From NCBI GenBank assembly GCA_030428695.1, contig JAUIEM010000049.1, forward strand, positions 1 through 33,601: a stretch of DNA of 33,601 nucleotides, in the 5' to 3' direction. The notes below the pieces were generated by a model, which ran no database searches, had not been told where the DNA came from, and worked only from the letters and a program-made list of their open reading frames with translations. A program made the translations under genes and the position numbers. Below are positions 22,629 through 29,831 of this stretch, piece after piece. The stretch comes from a bacterium (lineage in GTDB: Bacteria; Planctomycetota; J058; JAJDCP01). Position 1 is the first letter of the stretch. Every line of letters starts with the position of its first letter.

Positions 22629-24308
22629 TCAGAAGAAGCAGGAACCGGACCGCTCGCGGGTGCCCGTCGTTTGCGCGACGCCAAAGGCGTCGCTGCGCGC
22701 GATCACGTCCGGGCTGTGCGTGGTGTCGACCACGGGCTCTTCCTCTTCGGTCTTGTCCTCATTGTTCTGGTTGGCCGCGATCTCGCGGATGTACGGGCTG
22801 AGCAGCGCGAGCATCGAGGGCCGGTACAGCTTCCAGCCACGTTTCTTCTTGTCGTCGTCGAAGACCTGCCAGTTCAGCTTGAGGGCGGCGCGCTCGGTGA
22901 TACAGCGCTCGGCGAGCTGCAGCAGGCCGGCCTTGCGCTTGGTCTCGGGGTTGGCCATGAAGATCTCGGCGACCTTGTTCAGGATGTCGTCGAGCTTGCA
23001 CATCCGGGAGATCGTACCCCAGGTCTGACCGTTGTACTCCCGCAGCAGCTGGTCGAGTTGCTTGAACTTCTTCGGCCGCGTGTGCCAGTCGAGGCTGGTC
23101 TCCTTGCGGAACTTGCTGCGCGTCCACACGATCGAGGTGCTCTCGCGCTCCGGGTCGTAGCCGGTCTCGGGCAGGATGTCGTTGAGGTTGAAGTCTTCGA
23201 GCCCGTCGGGCAGCTGCTGGGGACGATCCTTGTTCGCCTCCATCGCGTCCTTGAGCTTCTTGGCGTACTCGAGGACGGAGGACGGAGTCCAGCACAGCCA
23301 GCTCGAGGTGGTGGCCGGCTTGCAGTAGCTGCGTGCGCCGCCGACGAACAGGGCGGTCGCGGCCACCGTCGAGCAGTTGCTGTCCAGTGTGCTCCACTTC
23401 GCCTCGCTCTGGTCGACCGCGAACCACCAGCGGCGGATCGCCTCGTCGTCGAGACCGTAGCCCTCGTGGGAGACGGTCGGCAGGCGGAAGACCACGTCCG
23501 GCGCCTTCATCGCGGCGGTCCAGCGGTAGACCCGCACGGTGCAGTGGCTGTCGCTGGTCGCCGAGGGAACGATCGACAGGTAGTAGGTGTGGAAGCCCTT
23601 GTGGTCCATGTAGACGAGCTTCTGGTTGTCGGACAGCACGCTCGCGTACCACCTCTCTTCGTCGTTCGGCAGCTTGCACTTGTCGAGGGCGTCGGAGAGC
23701 CAGTTCCGGTAGCTCCCGCACTTGTAGAAGGTGACCGCTTCGCCGCGGTCGCCGGTGTGCTTCTTCTCGACCTCGAAGGAGCCGAAGAAGCGGTGGCCGG
23801 TCAGCTGCATGATCTTGATATCGTTGCTGCCGCGGTGGGCGATGTAGCACTTGCCCTTGGCGAGATCCTCGATCACCCACTGCTTGTGTTCCGTCTTGAC
23901 GCCGACCAGGACCTGGGATTCCTGGGTCGTGAACCCGCCGCCATTCTGGTTGAAGGCCGACAACAGCTTGGTCGCCAGCATCTTGCGGCCCATCTCGTCC
24001 TTGGTCGCCTCGGTGAAGAAGTCGAGGTCGCTCAGGGGCATCGAGAAGAGCAGCTTCGAGCGGTAGCGGTTGCTGTACTCGGACCACATGTCGTCCTTGA
24101 CGGTACGACTCTTCGAGTGCTTGACCGAGTAGGTCTTGCCCTTCTTGCCTTCTTCGCGGGTGCCGCTACCGGGCCACCAGCTGATGTAGGCGCTCTTCAT
24201 GTGGTCGCCCGCGCCGGGCAGCCACATCGCCGCGTGGCCGTAGTTGGTCCCGCCGAACATCAGTTTGCGCTTGGTGTCACCGAGCCAGAGATTGAGTACC
24301 AGAGGCAT
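22629..24308 (-). CDS. large protein with permuted papain-like (NlpC/LRAT-type) cysteine-hydrolase signature; candidate effector/toxin
   Basis: A 559-residue protein without signal peptide or membrane segments. The N-terminus has TNYGHAAMWLPG (His25) and AYISWWPGSG. Further on, GYGLDDEAIRRWWFAV precedes the Cys box DSNCSTVAATALFVGGA (Cys312) and WTPSSVLEYAKKL. The His-before-Cys order with an aromatic SWWP strand and a later NCS-helix resembles circularly permuted papain-fold enzymes (LRAT/YiiX-like). About 260 residues of strand-rich, unrecognised sequence separate the two boxes. The C-terminal 150 residues are basic then acidic (NNEDKTEEEEPVVD), ending SGSCFF. Base composition is visibly lower in GC than all neighbours, suggesting acquisition by transfer. 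It sits alone between a sigma-54 promoter and a terminator. Hydrolase activity and a toxin role are inference. Confidence 0.88.
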   Translation of the reverse strand: MPLVLNLWLGDTKRKLMFGGTNYGHAAMWLPGAGDHMKSAYISWWPGSGTREEGKKGKTYSVKHSKSRTVKDDMWSEYSNRYRSKLLFSMPLSDLDFFTEATKDEMGRKMLATKLLSAFNQNGGGFTTQESQVLVGVKTEHKQWVIEDLAKGKCYIAHRGSNDIKIMQLTGHRFFGSFEVEKKHTGDRGEAVTFYKCGSYRNWLSDALDKCKLPNDEERWYASVLSDNQKLVYMDHKGFHTYYLSIVPSATSDSHCTVRVYRWTAAMKAPDVVFRLPTVSHEGYGLDDEAIRRWWFAVDQSEAKWSTLDSNCSTVAATALFVGGARSYCKPATTSSWLCWTPSSVLEYAKKLKDAMEANKDRPQQLPDGLEDFNLNDILPETGYDPERESTSIVWTRSKFRKETSLDWHTRPKKFKQLDQLLREYNGQTWGTISRMCKLDDILNKVAEIFMANPETKRKAGLLQLAERCITERAALKLNWQVFDDDKKKRGWKLYRPSMLALLSPYIREIAANQNNEDKTEEEEPVVDTTHSPDVIARSDAFGVAQTTGTRERSGSCFF

Positions 24309-24356
24309 GGGATTCCCTCCTGCGTCAAGGACGTGTGTTTCTTGTCACGGGGAGGA

Positions 24357-24373
24357 AAGCAAGGCGCGTGCCA
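24357..24373 (-). promoter_or_regulatory. sigma-54 (-24/-12) promoter of the papain-like protein gene
   Basis: On the minus strand TTGGCACGCGCCTTGCT agrees with the consensus TGGCACG-N4-TTGCW at every specified base. The GG (24372-24371) and GC (24360-24359) are 12 bases apart. Initiation near 24348 gives a leader of about 40 bases containing AGGAGG before ATG 24308. Activation would require an enhancer-binding protein. Confidence 0.8.
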
Positions 24374-24417
24374 AAAAATGAAGACGTGTTCATGCGGTCG
24401 GGCAGGGAGGGAGCTGC

Positions 24418-24448
24418 CCAGATTCTGGCAGCCGTGCCCAGAATCTGG
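24418..24448. promoter_or_regulatory. paired palindromes, candidate enhancer (UAS) of the sigma-54 promoter
   Basis: CCAGATTCTGG (24418-24428) and CCAGAATCTGG (24438-24448) are exact reverse complements. Each is itself a 5-bp dyad around one central base. Their centres lie 20 bases (about two helical turns) apart and roughly 85 bases upstream of the predicted sigma-54 start, the normal place for enhancer-binding-protein sites. They could alternatively fold as RNA at the end of the nadA transcript. Confidence 0.6.
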
Positions 24449-24450
24449 TT

Positions 24451-24465
24451 GCCCGGAAACCGGGC
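24451..24465. terminator. hairpin immediately after the nadA stop
   Basis: GCCCGGAAACCGGGC is a perfect 6-bp stem with a 3-base loop, directly abutting the nadA stop codon. There is no T tract, so it may be a weak or Rho-assisted terminator, an mRNA 3'-end stabiliser, or part of the upstream regulatory region of the next gene. Confidence 0.45.
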
Positions 24466-25797
24466 TCAGCCGGCCTCGGTGATCTCGATCATGCGCTCGA
24501 GGGAGCGCCGGGCGTCGCGCCGGATCTCCTCGCGGGAGGCGGCGTCGAGCCGCTCGCGCACGCCGCTCGCCTCGTCGACCGCGTCGCCGACCAGGACGTG
24601 GTTGATGTCCGGCGCCCGGCCCTTGTGCAACAGGTCGAGCATCGCGACCAGGTGGGGCGGGTCGTTGCGGCTCATCGTCGCGCAGCCGCAGCCGAAGCTC
24701 GCGTAGCCCGGCTCGGGGATGTCGGCGAGGTGCACGACCTCGACCCCCCGCCGCTCGGCCTGCTCGCGGGCGTTCTTGACGAAGTGGCCCTCGGTGCCGA
24801 TCGCGAGCTTGCTGCCGGCCGGGGCTTCCATCACCGTCTTCCACAGGTAGGCCGTCGAGCCGTTGCCGTCGGCGGCGGCGACCGCCTCGTAGGGGGACTC
24901 GGGGTGGACGTGCACGCCGTAGCCCTGGGCGCGCCAGTACTCGACCTGCCGCGGGGTGAAGATGGTGTGGACGCCGCAGTAGCTGCCCCAGAGGATCATC
25001 TCCGCCGCGTCGAGCGCCTCGAGCTCGGCGCCGGCCGGGAAGTAGTCCGCGCCCTCGCGGCCGCCCTTCCAGCGGAACAGCTTCGCCGGGTCCATGCCGA
25101 CCCGATGCGCGGTGTTGACGCCGAGGTGCAGGTCGGGCACGAACAGGATGCGCTTGCCCTGCTTGCGCACCCAGCGCAGGATCTTCGGCGCGTTGCTGCT
25201 CGTGCACACGGCCCCGCCGGTGCGGCCCGCCAGGGCTTTGACGCGGCCGGAGGTGTTCATGTAGGCGATGACGACCAGGTCGTCGCCGTAGCGCTCGTGT
25301 AGCGCCTCGAAGGCCGGCACGACGTGGTCTTCCTTCGCCATCATCTCCATCGTGCAGCCGGCCTTGGGGTTGGTGATGTACACCTCCTGGTCGTCGTGCT
25401 TGAGGATCGCGATCGACTCGGCCATGAAGTGCACGGCCGACTCGACGAACAGCTTGGTGCCCGGGTGCATCACGGCCTGCTTGGCGAGCAGGTAGCTGTC
25501 GGCGATCGAGCCCCCGTAGCGCTCGACCAGCTTGACGATCTCGCCGCCCATGTAGTAGTGCGCGAGCAGCATCAGGCTGTCGCCGAAGTGCGCGAGGGCG
25601 GGCTTGATATAGCTGTCCATCCAGGGTAGCACCGACGCGGGGGTGCGGTCGGGCAGGGCGAGGTACTCCTCGGCGTAGGGTTTGAACTCCGCCTGGTACC
25701 AGTCGAGGGGCAGGTCGGTCTGGCAGATCGGCATCCCGCTCTCGAGCTGGATCCCGCTCGACGCGATCGCTTCGGTCTTCTCTACGGTGCGTGCCAC
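24466..25797 (-). CDS. nadA: quinolinate synthase A, long form
   Basis: NadA condenses iminoaspartate with dihydroxyacetone phosphate to quinolinate, the first dedicated step of de novo NAD synthesis, using an oxygen-sensitive [4Fe-4S] cluster. At 443 residues it is of the long type. Recognisable blocks are LLAHYYMGGEIV, GDDLVVIAYMNTSGRVKA, CTSSNAPKILRW, PDLHLGVNTAHR, GTEGHFVKNA and GCGCATMSRN. Cluster cysteines are expected among NPKAGCTMEM, WGSYCGVH and the GCGC segment. The start is GTG 25797 with GAGGAG eight bases upstream. A stem GGGCCT/AGGCCC (25821-25826 with 25838-25843) lies in the leader. The partner gene nadB is not in the window. Confidence 0.95.
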   Translation of the reverse strand: MARTVEKTEAIASSGIQLESGMPICQTDLPLDWYQAEFKPYAEEYLALPDRTPASVLPWMDSYIKPALAHFGDSLMLLAHYYMGGEIVKLVERYGGSIADSYLLAKQAVMHPGTKLFVESAVHFMAESIAILKHDDQEVYITNPKAGCTMEMMAKEDHVVPAFEALHERYGDDLVVIAYMNTSGRVKALAGRTGGAVCTSSNAPKILRWVRKQGKRILFVPDLHLGVNTAHRVGMDPAKLFRWKGGREGADYFPAGAELEALDAAEMILWGSYCGVHTIFTPRQVEYWRAQGYGVHVHPESPYEAVAAADGNGSTAYLWKTVMEAPAGSKLAIGTEGHFVKNAREQAERRGVEVVHLADIPEPGYASFGCGCATMSRNDPPHLVAMLDLLHKGRAPDINHVLVGDAVDEASGVRERLDAASREEIRRDARRSLERMIEITEAG

Positions 25798-25854
25798 GTG
25801 CGGCTCCTCTGTGGGGGGGTGGGCCTCACCGGGAAGAAGGCCCGCGCCCGCCCG

Positions 25855-25882
25855 ATCTTTCAGACCGCGACAGAAGCGTCAA
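25855..25882 (-). promoter_or_regulatory. possible promoter of nadA
   Basis: On the minus strand TTGACG (25882-25877) is a good -35 hexamer; the best -10 at correct spacing is AAAGAT (25860-25855), which is poor. The remaining 109-base gap holds only the leader hairpin noted with nadA. Confidence 0.3.
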
Positions 25883-25906
25883 CCTTCAGCCCGGCTCCGA
25901 ACGGGT

Positions 25907-27271
25907 TCAACCTTCCGAGGCGCAGCGTCCCGGGTGGTAGCGGCGCAGGAGGCCGACGACGACCGCCTCGATCTCGAGCTCCGCCGCCGCGCCGTCGAGC
26001 TCGAGGCCGTCGTCGGTGTGGCGGAAGGTCAGCACGTCGAGGTCGGAGCCGAGCCGGTCGGGCAGCAGCTGCACGTAGTCGCTGCCGCGCACGTAGCGGC
26101 GCACCACGCGCTGGCTCTCGGCGCCGACGCGGTAGCGGGCGAGGACGAGGTCGCCGTCCTTCGCCTTGTGCTCGGGGTCGAGGAAGATCACGTCGCCGGC
26201 CTTGATCTCGGCGGCCATCGCGTCGTCCGCGGCGGTCAGCGCGTAGCCCTGCTCGGCGGCGAGGCGCAAGAGCAGGCCCTGCTGCTCGGCCGGCGGGCGG
26301 CGCTTGCCCGCGTCCTCTTCGAGGTCGAGGGCGGCGAGGGAGCGGGGCCCGTAGCTCGGCAGCTTGGTCTCCGGGAAGGTCCGGAACACGCGCGTGTAGG
26401 CGGACGCGACCTCGCTGACCGGCTTGCCCTGGATCTCGGCGATGCTGTCGATGATCAGCTGCTCGGTGCCCTTCGCCCGGTCGAGCAGGATGTAGTAGAT
26501 GCAGGCGCGCTTGGGCAGCCCGGCGGCGAGCAGGGCCTCGAGCTGGAAGCGCGGGGCCGGCGGGTAGCTCAGGGGGCCGTCGTGGCGCTCGAAGGCGCGC
26601 CGCAGGATGAAGCTCAGCCAGCCGTCGATCAGGGGCGTGACCTCTTCGCGCAGGCGGGCCTCGACCTTGTCGAGGTAGAAGGTGAACTTGCCGAGGTCGC
26701 GCTCGACCAGCGGCTCGGGGATGCCGAGCACCAGCTGCATGATCACCAGGTTCTCGACGGTGCGTTTCGAGAAGACGGTCTGGCGGAAGGACTGCTCGAG
26801 GCTCTCCTCGATCTTCAGCGGCAGGGTCTCGGAGTTCAGGCAGCGCTCGTAGGCCTTGAGCAGCTGCTCCTGGGTGAACTCGCTCGCCGCGTCGAGCTCG
26901 CTGTACAGGAGCCGCAGCTCGGCGACGGTCAGCGCCTGCTCTTCGGCGTAGCGCTCTTGCTGCTGCAGCTCCAGGCGCTGGCTCTTCTGCTTCGCGAAGC
27001 TGTCGAGCTCGGCCGCGACCAGCTCGAGCTCGGCGGATGCCATCGCGTCGAGCACGTCGTGGTATTCGAGCTTGTGGATCGGGTCGTGGAAGATCTTGAG
27101 CGCGTCGAAACGGTCGCCGTACTTGCCGTGCAGCTCGGAGAGGAAGGCCTTCACCTCCCGGTTGTCGAGCCACAGGAAGTCGGCCGCCAGCTCGGAGACC
27201 CGCACCGCGAGCGTGTCCTCGGAGGCTTCCGAGGAGTCGGCGAGGCTGGAGACGTCGATCGGGTCACTCAT
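25907..27271 (-). CDS. protein with C-terminal LexA/S24-like domain lacking the catalytic dyad
   Basis: A 454-residue soluble protein. Residues about 1-300 are helical and unrecognised, with a Gln/Glu-rich coiled-coil stretch near 90-115. Residues about 343-445 follow the S24 (LexA/UmuD/CI) peptidase pattern: AADDAMAAEIKAGDVIFLDP, then KDGDLVLARYRVG, then SQRVVRRYV and VVVGLLRRY. In active S24 proteins the first block reads GDSM, with Ser as nucleophile; here Ala351 takes that place. The general-base lysine of the tVKR strand is arginine (391-392). Self-cleavage is therefore not expected. No helix-turn-helix is obvious at the N-terminus. The ATG has AGGA six bases upstream. It lies between a glutamine amidotransferase gene (41 bases upstream) and nadA. 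Confidence 0.82.
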   Translation of the reverse strand: MSDPIDVSSLADSSEASEDTLAVRVSELAADFLWLDNREVKAFLSELHGKYGDRFDALKIFHDPIHKLEYHDVLDAMASAELELVAAELDSFAKQKSQRLELQQQERYAEEQALTVAELRLLYSELDAASEFTQEQLLKAYERCLNSETLPLKIEESLEQSFRQTVFSKRTVENLVIMQLVLGIPEPLVERDLGKFTFYLDKVEARLREEVTPLIDGWLSFILRRAFERHDGPLSYPPAPRFQLEALLAAGLPKRACIYYILLDRAKGTEQLIIDSIAEIQGKPVSEVASAYTRVFRTFPETKLPSYGPRSLAALDLEEDAGKRRPPAEQQGLLLRLAAEQGYALTAADDAMAAEIKAGDVIFLDPEHKAKDGDLVLARYRVGAESQRVVRRYVRGSDYVQLLPDRLGSDLDVLTFRHTDDGLELDGAAAELEIEAVVVGLLRRYHPGRCASEG

Positions 27272-27312
27272 GTTTGTTCCTGTCTACCAGATGCCGGGTC
27301 CGACATCCATCG

Positions 27313-28101
27313 TCAGGGGCCCTCGTCGCGGCGGGGGAGTCCGGCGACGAAACGCGACAACAGGTCGACGGGCGGCGCATCGATCGGCCGGAAGCGCTCG
27401 GCGTGGCGCAGGCTCTCGGGCGTCGTCGCCTTGCTCATCAGGTAGCGCTCACGGGCCTCTCCGGCGAGCAGCTCGGGGTGGAACTGGACGCTGTAGAAGG
27501 GCTTGTCGCGCACCTTGAAGGCCTGCGTCTCCAGGCGCTCGTTGCGGGCGAGCAGCTCGACGCCTGCGGGCACCCCGGTCACGCAGTCGCTGTGCCCGGT
27601 GTGGGCCTCGAAGTCGAGGTCGAGGGCGCTGAACAGCGGGTCCTTCAGCCCCCCTTCGGTCAGCTGGAAGCCGTGGGTGCCGAGCTCCTCCTTGTGGGGA
27701 TCGGTCGCGACCGGCGTGCCGAGGTGCAGGCCGAGCAGCTGGTGGCCGAAGCAGATCCCGAAGCCCGGCAGGGAGCGGTCGAGGATCTCCTCGAGCAGGG
27801 CGCGCAGCGGCTCGACCCAGGGCTGGCTGAGCGGGTGGTGCACGCTGAAGTTCCCCGAGCCCCCGATCACGACCCCGTCGACGCCGTCGAGCCACTCCTT
27901 GCGGGCGGGCTCGGCGACCGCGTTGTGGGCGGTCAGCGCTGGGGCCAGGCGGGCGAGCCGGGCCGAGAGACAGGCCCGCTCGTGGGCGAGCATCGGGTCG
28001 CCGGCGTTGCGGACCTGGATCAGCAGCAGGCGCGGCGGGCCCTGCGACGGGTCCCGACGCGGTTGCGCCGGGAGCACAGGCTTGCGATAATCGCCGCTCA
28101 T
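27313..28101 (-). CDS. class I glutamine amidotransferase-like protein
   Basis: A 262-residue protein of the GMP-synthase-type (GATase1) fold. The nucleophile elbow is GFGICFGHQLLGLHLG with Cys117, and the triad is completed by FHPEL (His208, Glu210). Substrate-loop features GGSGNFSV and HTGHSD are present, as in stand-alone GATase-like proteins related to GuaA N-terminal domains or gamma-glutamyl peptidases. There is no synthetase domain, so it probably hydrolyses glutamine or a gamma-glutamyl compound for an unidentified partner. The start MSGDYRK at 28101 has GGTGG nearby; it is 28 bases from the divergent DUF885 gene, so promoters of both must overlap coding sequence. Confidence 0.88.
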   Translation of the reverse strand: MSGDYRKPVLPAQPRRDPSQGPPRLLLIQVRNAGDPMLAHERACLSARLARLAPALTAHNAVAEPARKEWLDGVDGVVIGGSGNFSVHHPLSQPWVEPLRALLEEILDRSLPGFGICFGHQLLGLHLGTPVATDPHKEELGTHGFQLTEGGLKDPLFSALDLDFEAHTGHSDCVTGVPAGVELLARNERLETQAFKVRDKPFYSVQFHPELLAGEARERYLMSKATTPESLRHAERFRPIDAPPVDLLSRFVAGLPRRDEGP

Positions 28102-28129
28102 CCACCCACCTTCCGACCCGGGGACACCG

Positions 28130-29821
28130 ATGCCACCACTGCGACTCCTGCTCGCGCTTTGCCTGCTCAGCGCGCTCCCGGCCCAGGAGCTCAGCCGCGC
28201 GCCCGCTGCCGAGCTCGACGACCTGCTGCGCACGACCACGCTCGACCTGCGCGCCCTCGAGCAGCGCTACGCGTTGCGCGGCGCGGCCTGTCTGCAGCGC
28301 CTGACGCGCTTCTACCAGGAGCGCCAGCAGACTCTCGAGGCGCTGCCCTTCGGCGCGCTGCCCCGCGCGGCTCAGCTCGACTATATCGTATTCGGCAGCT
28401 GGCTTCAGCGGCAGCTCTTCGCCGTCGAGCAGGAAGCCGCCCAGCTCCCCGAGGTCGCGGGGCTGTTCCCGGGGGTCGCACTGCTGGTCGACCTGTCCGA
28501 GCTCGAGCGCTCCGCCGCCGTCTGGCCCCACGCCGAGCTCTCCCGCCGCCTGATCGCCCTGGTCGCCGCGCTCGAGGAGGCCGGCAAGGGCGAGCGTTCC
28601 GAGTCCCTGGAGGTGCTGCGCGGCGCCCGCGACTGGGCCGAGCGGGGGCGGAAGCTGGCCGAGCGCATGCGCAACCAGCTGACTCCTCGCGACCCGGACT
28701 TCGCCTGGTGGCTGCACGAGCCCCTCGGCACGCTGCAGTCGGCCTGCGAGGACTTCCGCGAGCGGATGAACGGCGCGCTCGAGGCGCGCAAGAACCAGAA
28801 CGCCTTCGCGATCGGCCGCGAGGCCTTCGCCCGCGAGCTGACGATGCACGGCGTGCCGCACACCCCCGAGTCACTGCTCGCCTTCGGGGAGGAGCAGCTC
28901 GCGGCGATCGAGGCGCAGCTGCGCGAGGAGGCGGCGAAGATCGCCCCCGGCGAGCCCTGGCAGGTCGCGTTGCAGATGGTCAAGGAGGACGTCGCCGCGC
29001 CCGGCGAGCAGGAGCGCGAGGTCGCCGAGGTCGCCCGCGAGGCGATCGCCTTCTGCCGCGACAAGGCGCTGTTCCGGGTGCCGGCGCTGGCCGAGGAGAT
29101 CTGGTACCTGACGCCGATCGACCGCGAGGACCAGAGGCGCTTCCCCTTCGCCTACTACAGCGGCAACCGCATGGGCGTCGCCTTCGCCGAGAAGGGCATG
29201 AGCCCCGAGCGCCAGTGGCAGTCGATGTTCGGGAACAACCGCCACTTCACCCGCAACGTCGTCCCCCACGAGCTGATCCCGGGCCACCACCTGCAGCGCT
29301 TCTACGCCGACCGCTACAACACCGCGCGCGGCCCCTACAGCTGGACGCCCTTCTACATCGAGGGCCACGGGCTGTACACCGAGCTGCTGCTCGACGAGCA
29401 CGGCTTCTTCCGCACCCCCGAGGAGCGCATCGGCAGCCTGTTCTGGCGGCTGCTGCGGGCGGCCCGGATCATCGTCTCGACCCGTTACCACCTCGGCGAC
29501 ATGTCCAAGGAGGCGATGGTGCGCTTCATGATCGAGCGGGTCGGGCTGGAGGAATCCGGCGCGCGCGGCGAGGTCGAGCGCTACATGACCTACAGCCCGC
29601 TGTACCAGGCGGCCTACATGGTCGGCGCCCACCAGATCCTGCAGCTGCGCGCGGCCTGCCAGGAAGCCTGGGGCGAGGCCTTCAGCCTGCGCGACTTCCA
29701 CGAGGCCTTCCTGCGCCAGAACTGCCTGCCGATCGCCCTGATCGAGGAGTACCTGACCGGCCGGCCGCTCTCCCCCGATCTGATCTGGCGGCGCCCGGTC
29801 CGCGAGGTTCCGCACTTCTGA
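28130..29821 (+). CDS. secreted DUF885 metallopeptidase-like protein
   Basis: A 563-residue protein with a clear Sec signal peptide (MPPLRLLLALCLLSALPAQ). It belongs to DUF885, a family with a thermolysin-like helical fold. The zinc-site block is VVPHELIPGHHLQRFYAD, a variant of HExxH with the extra His, followed by FYIEGHGLYTELLLDE, whose glutamate is the likely third ligand. These residues are all present, so it may be an active peptidase of the periplasm, although family substrates are poorly known. The ATG is preceded by GATAAT (28085-28090) within TGCGATAAT, an extended -10-like element. The next gene begins ten bases after its stop, so they are probably co-transcribed. Confidence 0.9.
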   Translation: MPPLRLLLALCLLSALPAQELSRAPAAELDDLLRTTTLDLRALEQRYALRGAACLQRLTRFYQERQQTLEALPFGALPRAAQLDYIVFGSWLQRQLFAVEQEAAQLPEVAGLFPGVALLVDLSELERSAAVWPHAELSRRLIALVAALEEAGKGERSESLEVLRGARDWAERGRKLAERMRNQLTPRDPDFAWWLHEPLGTLQSACEDFRERMNGALEARKNQNAFAIGREAFARELTMHGVPHTPESLLAFGEEQLAAIEAQLREEAAKIAPGEPWQVALQMVKEDVAAPGEQEREVAEVAREAIAFCRDKALFRVPALAEEIWYLTPIDREDQRRFPFAYYSGNRMGVAFAEKGMSPERQWQSMFGNNRHFTRNVVPHELIPGHHLQRFYADRYNTARGPYSWTPFYIEGHGLYTELLLDEHGFFRTPEERIGSLFWRLLRAARIIVSTRYHLGDMSKEAMVRFMIERVGLEESGARGEVERYMTYSPLYQAAYMVGAHQILQLRAACQEAWGEAFSLRDFHEAFLRQNCLPIALIEEYLTGRPLSPDLIWRRPVREVPHF

Positions 29822-29831
29822 GGGACGACAG

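Noticed and set aside
22629..22640. C-terminal SCFF as a prenylation (CaaX) signal
   Set aside because: The cysteine is third, not fourth, from the end, so the motif does not fit.
22671..24482. Plus-strand frame over the papain-like gene, including a short ATG ORF at 24378 with four cysteines
   Set aside because: Most of it is antisense shadow. The short ORF has no ribosome site at proper distance and its cysteines come from the palindromic regulatory DNA.
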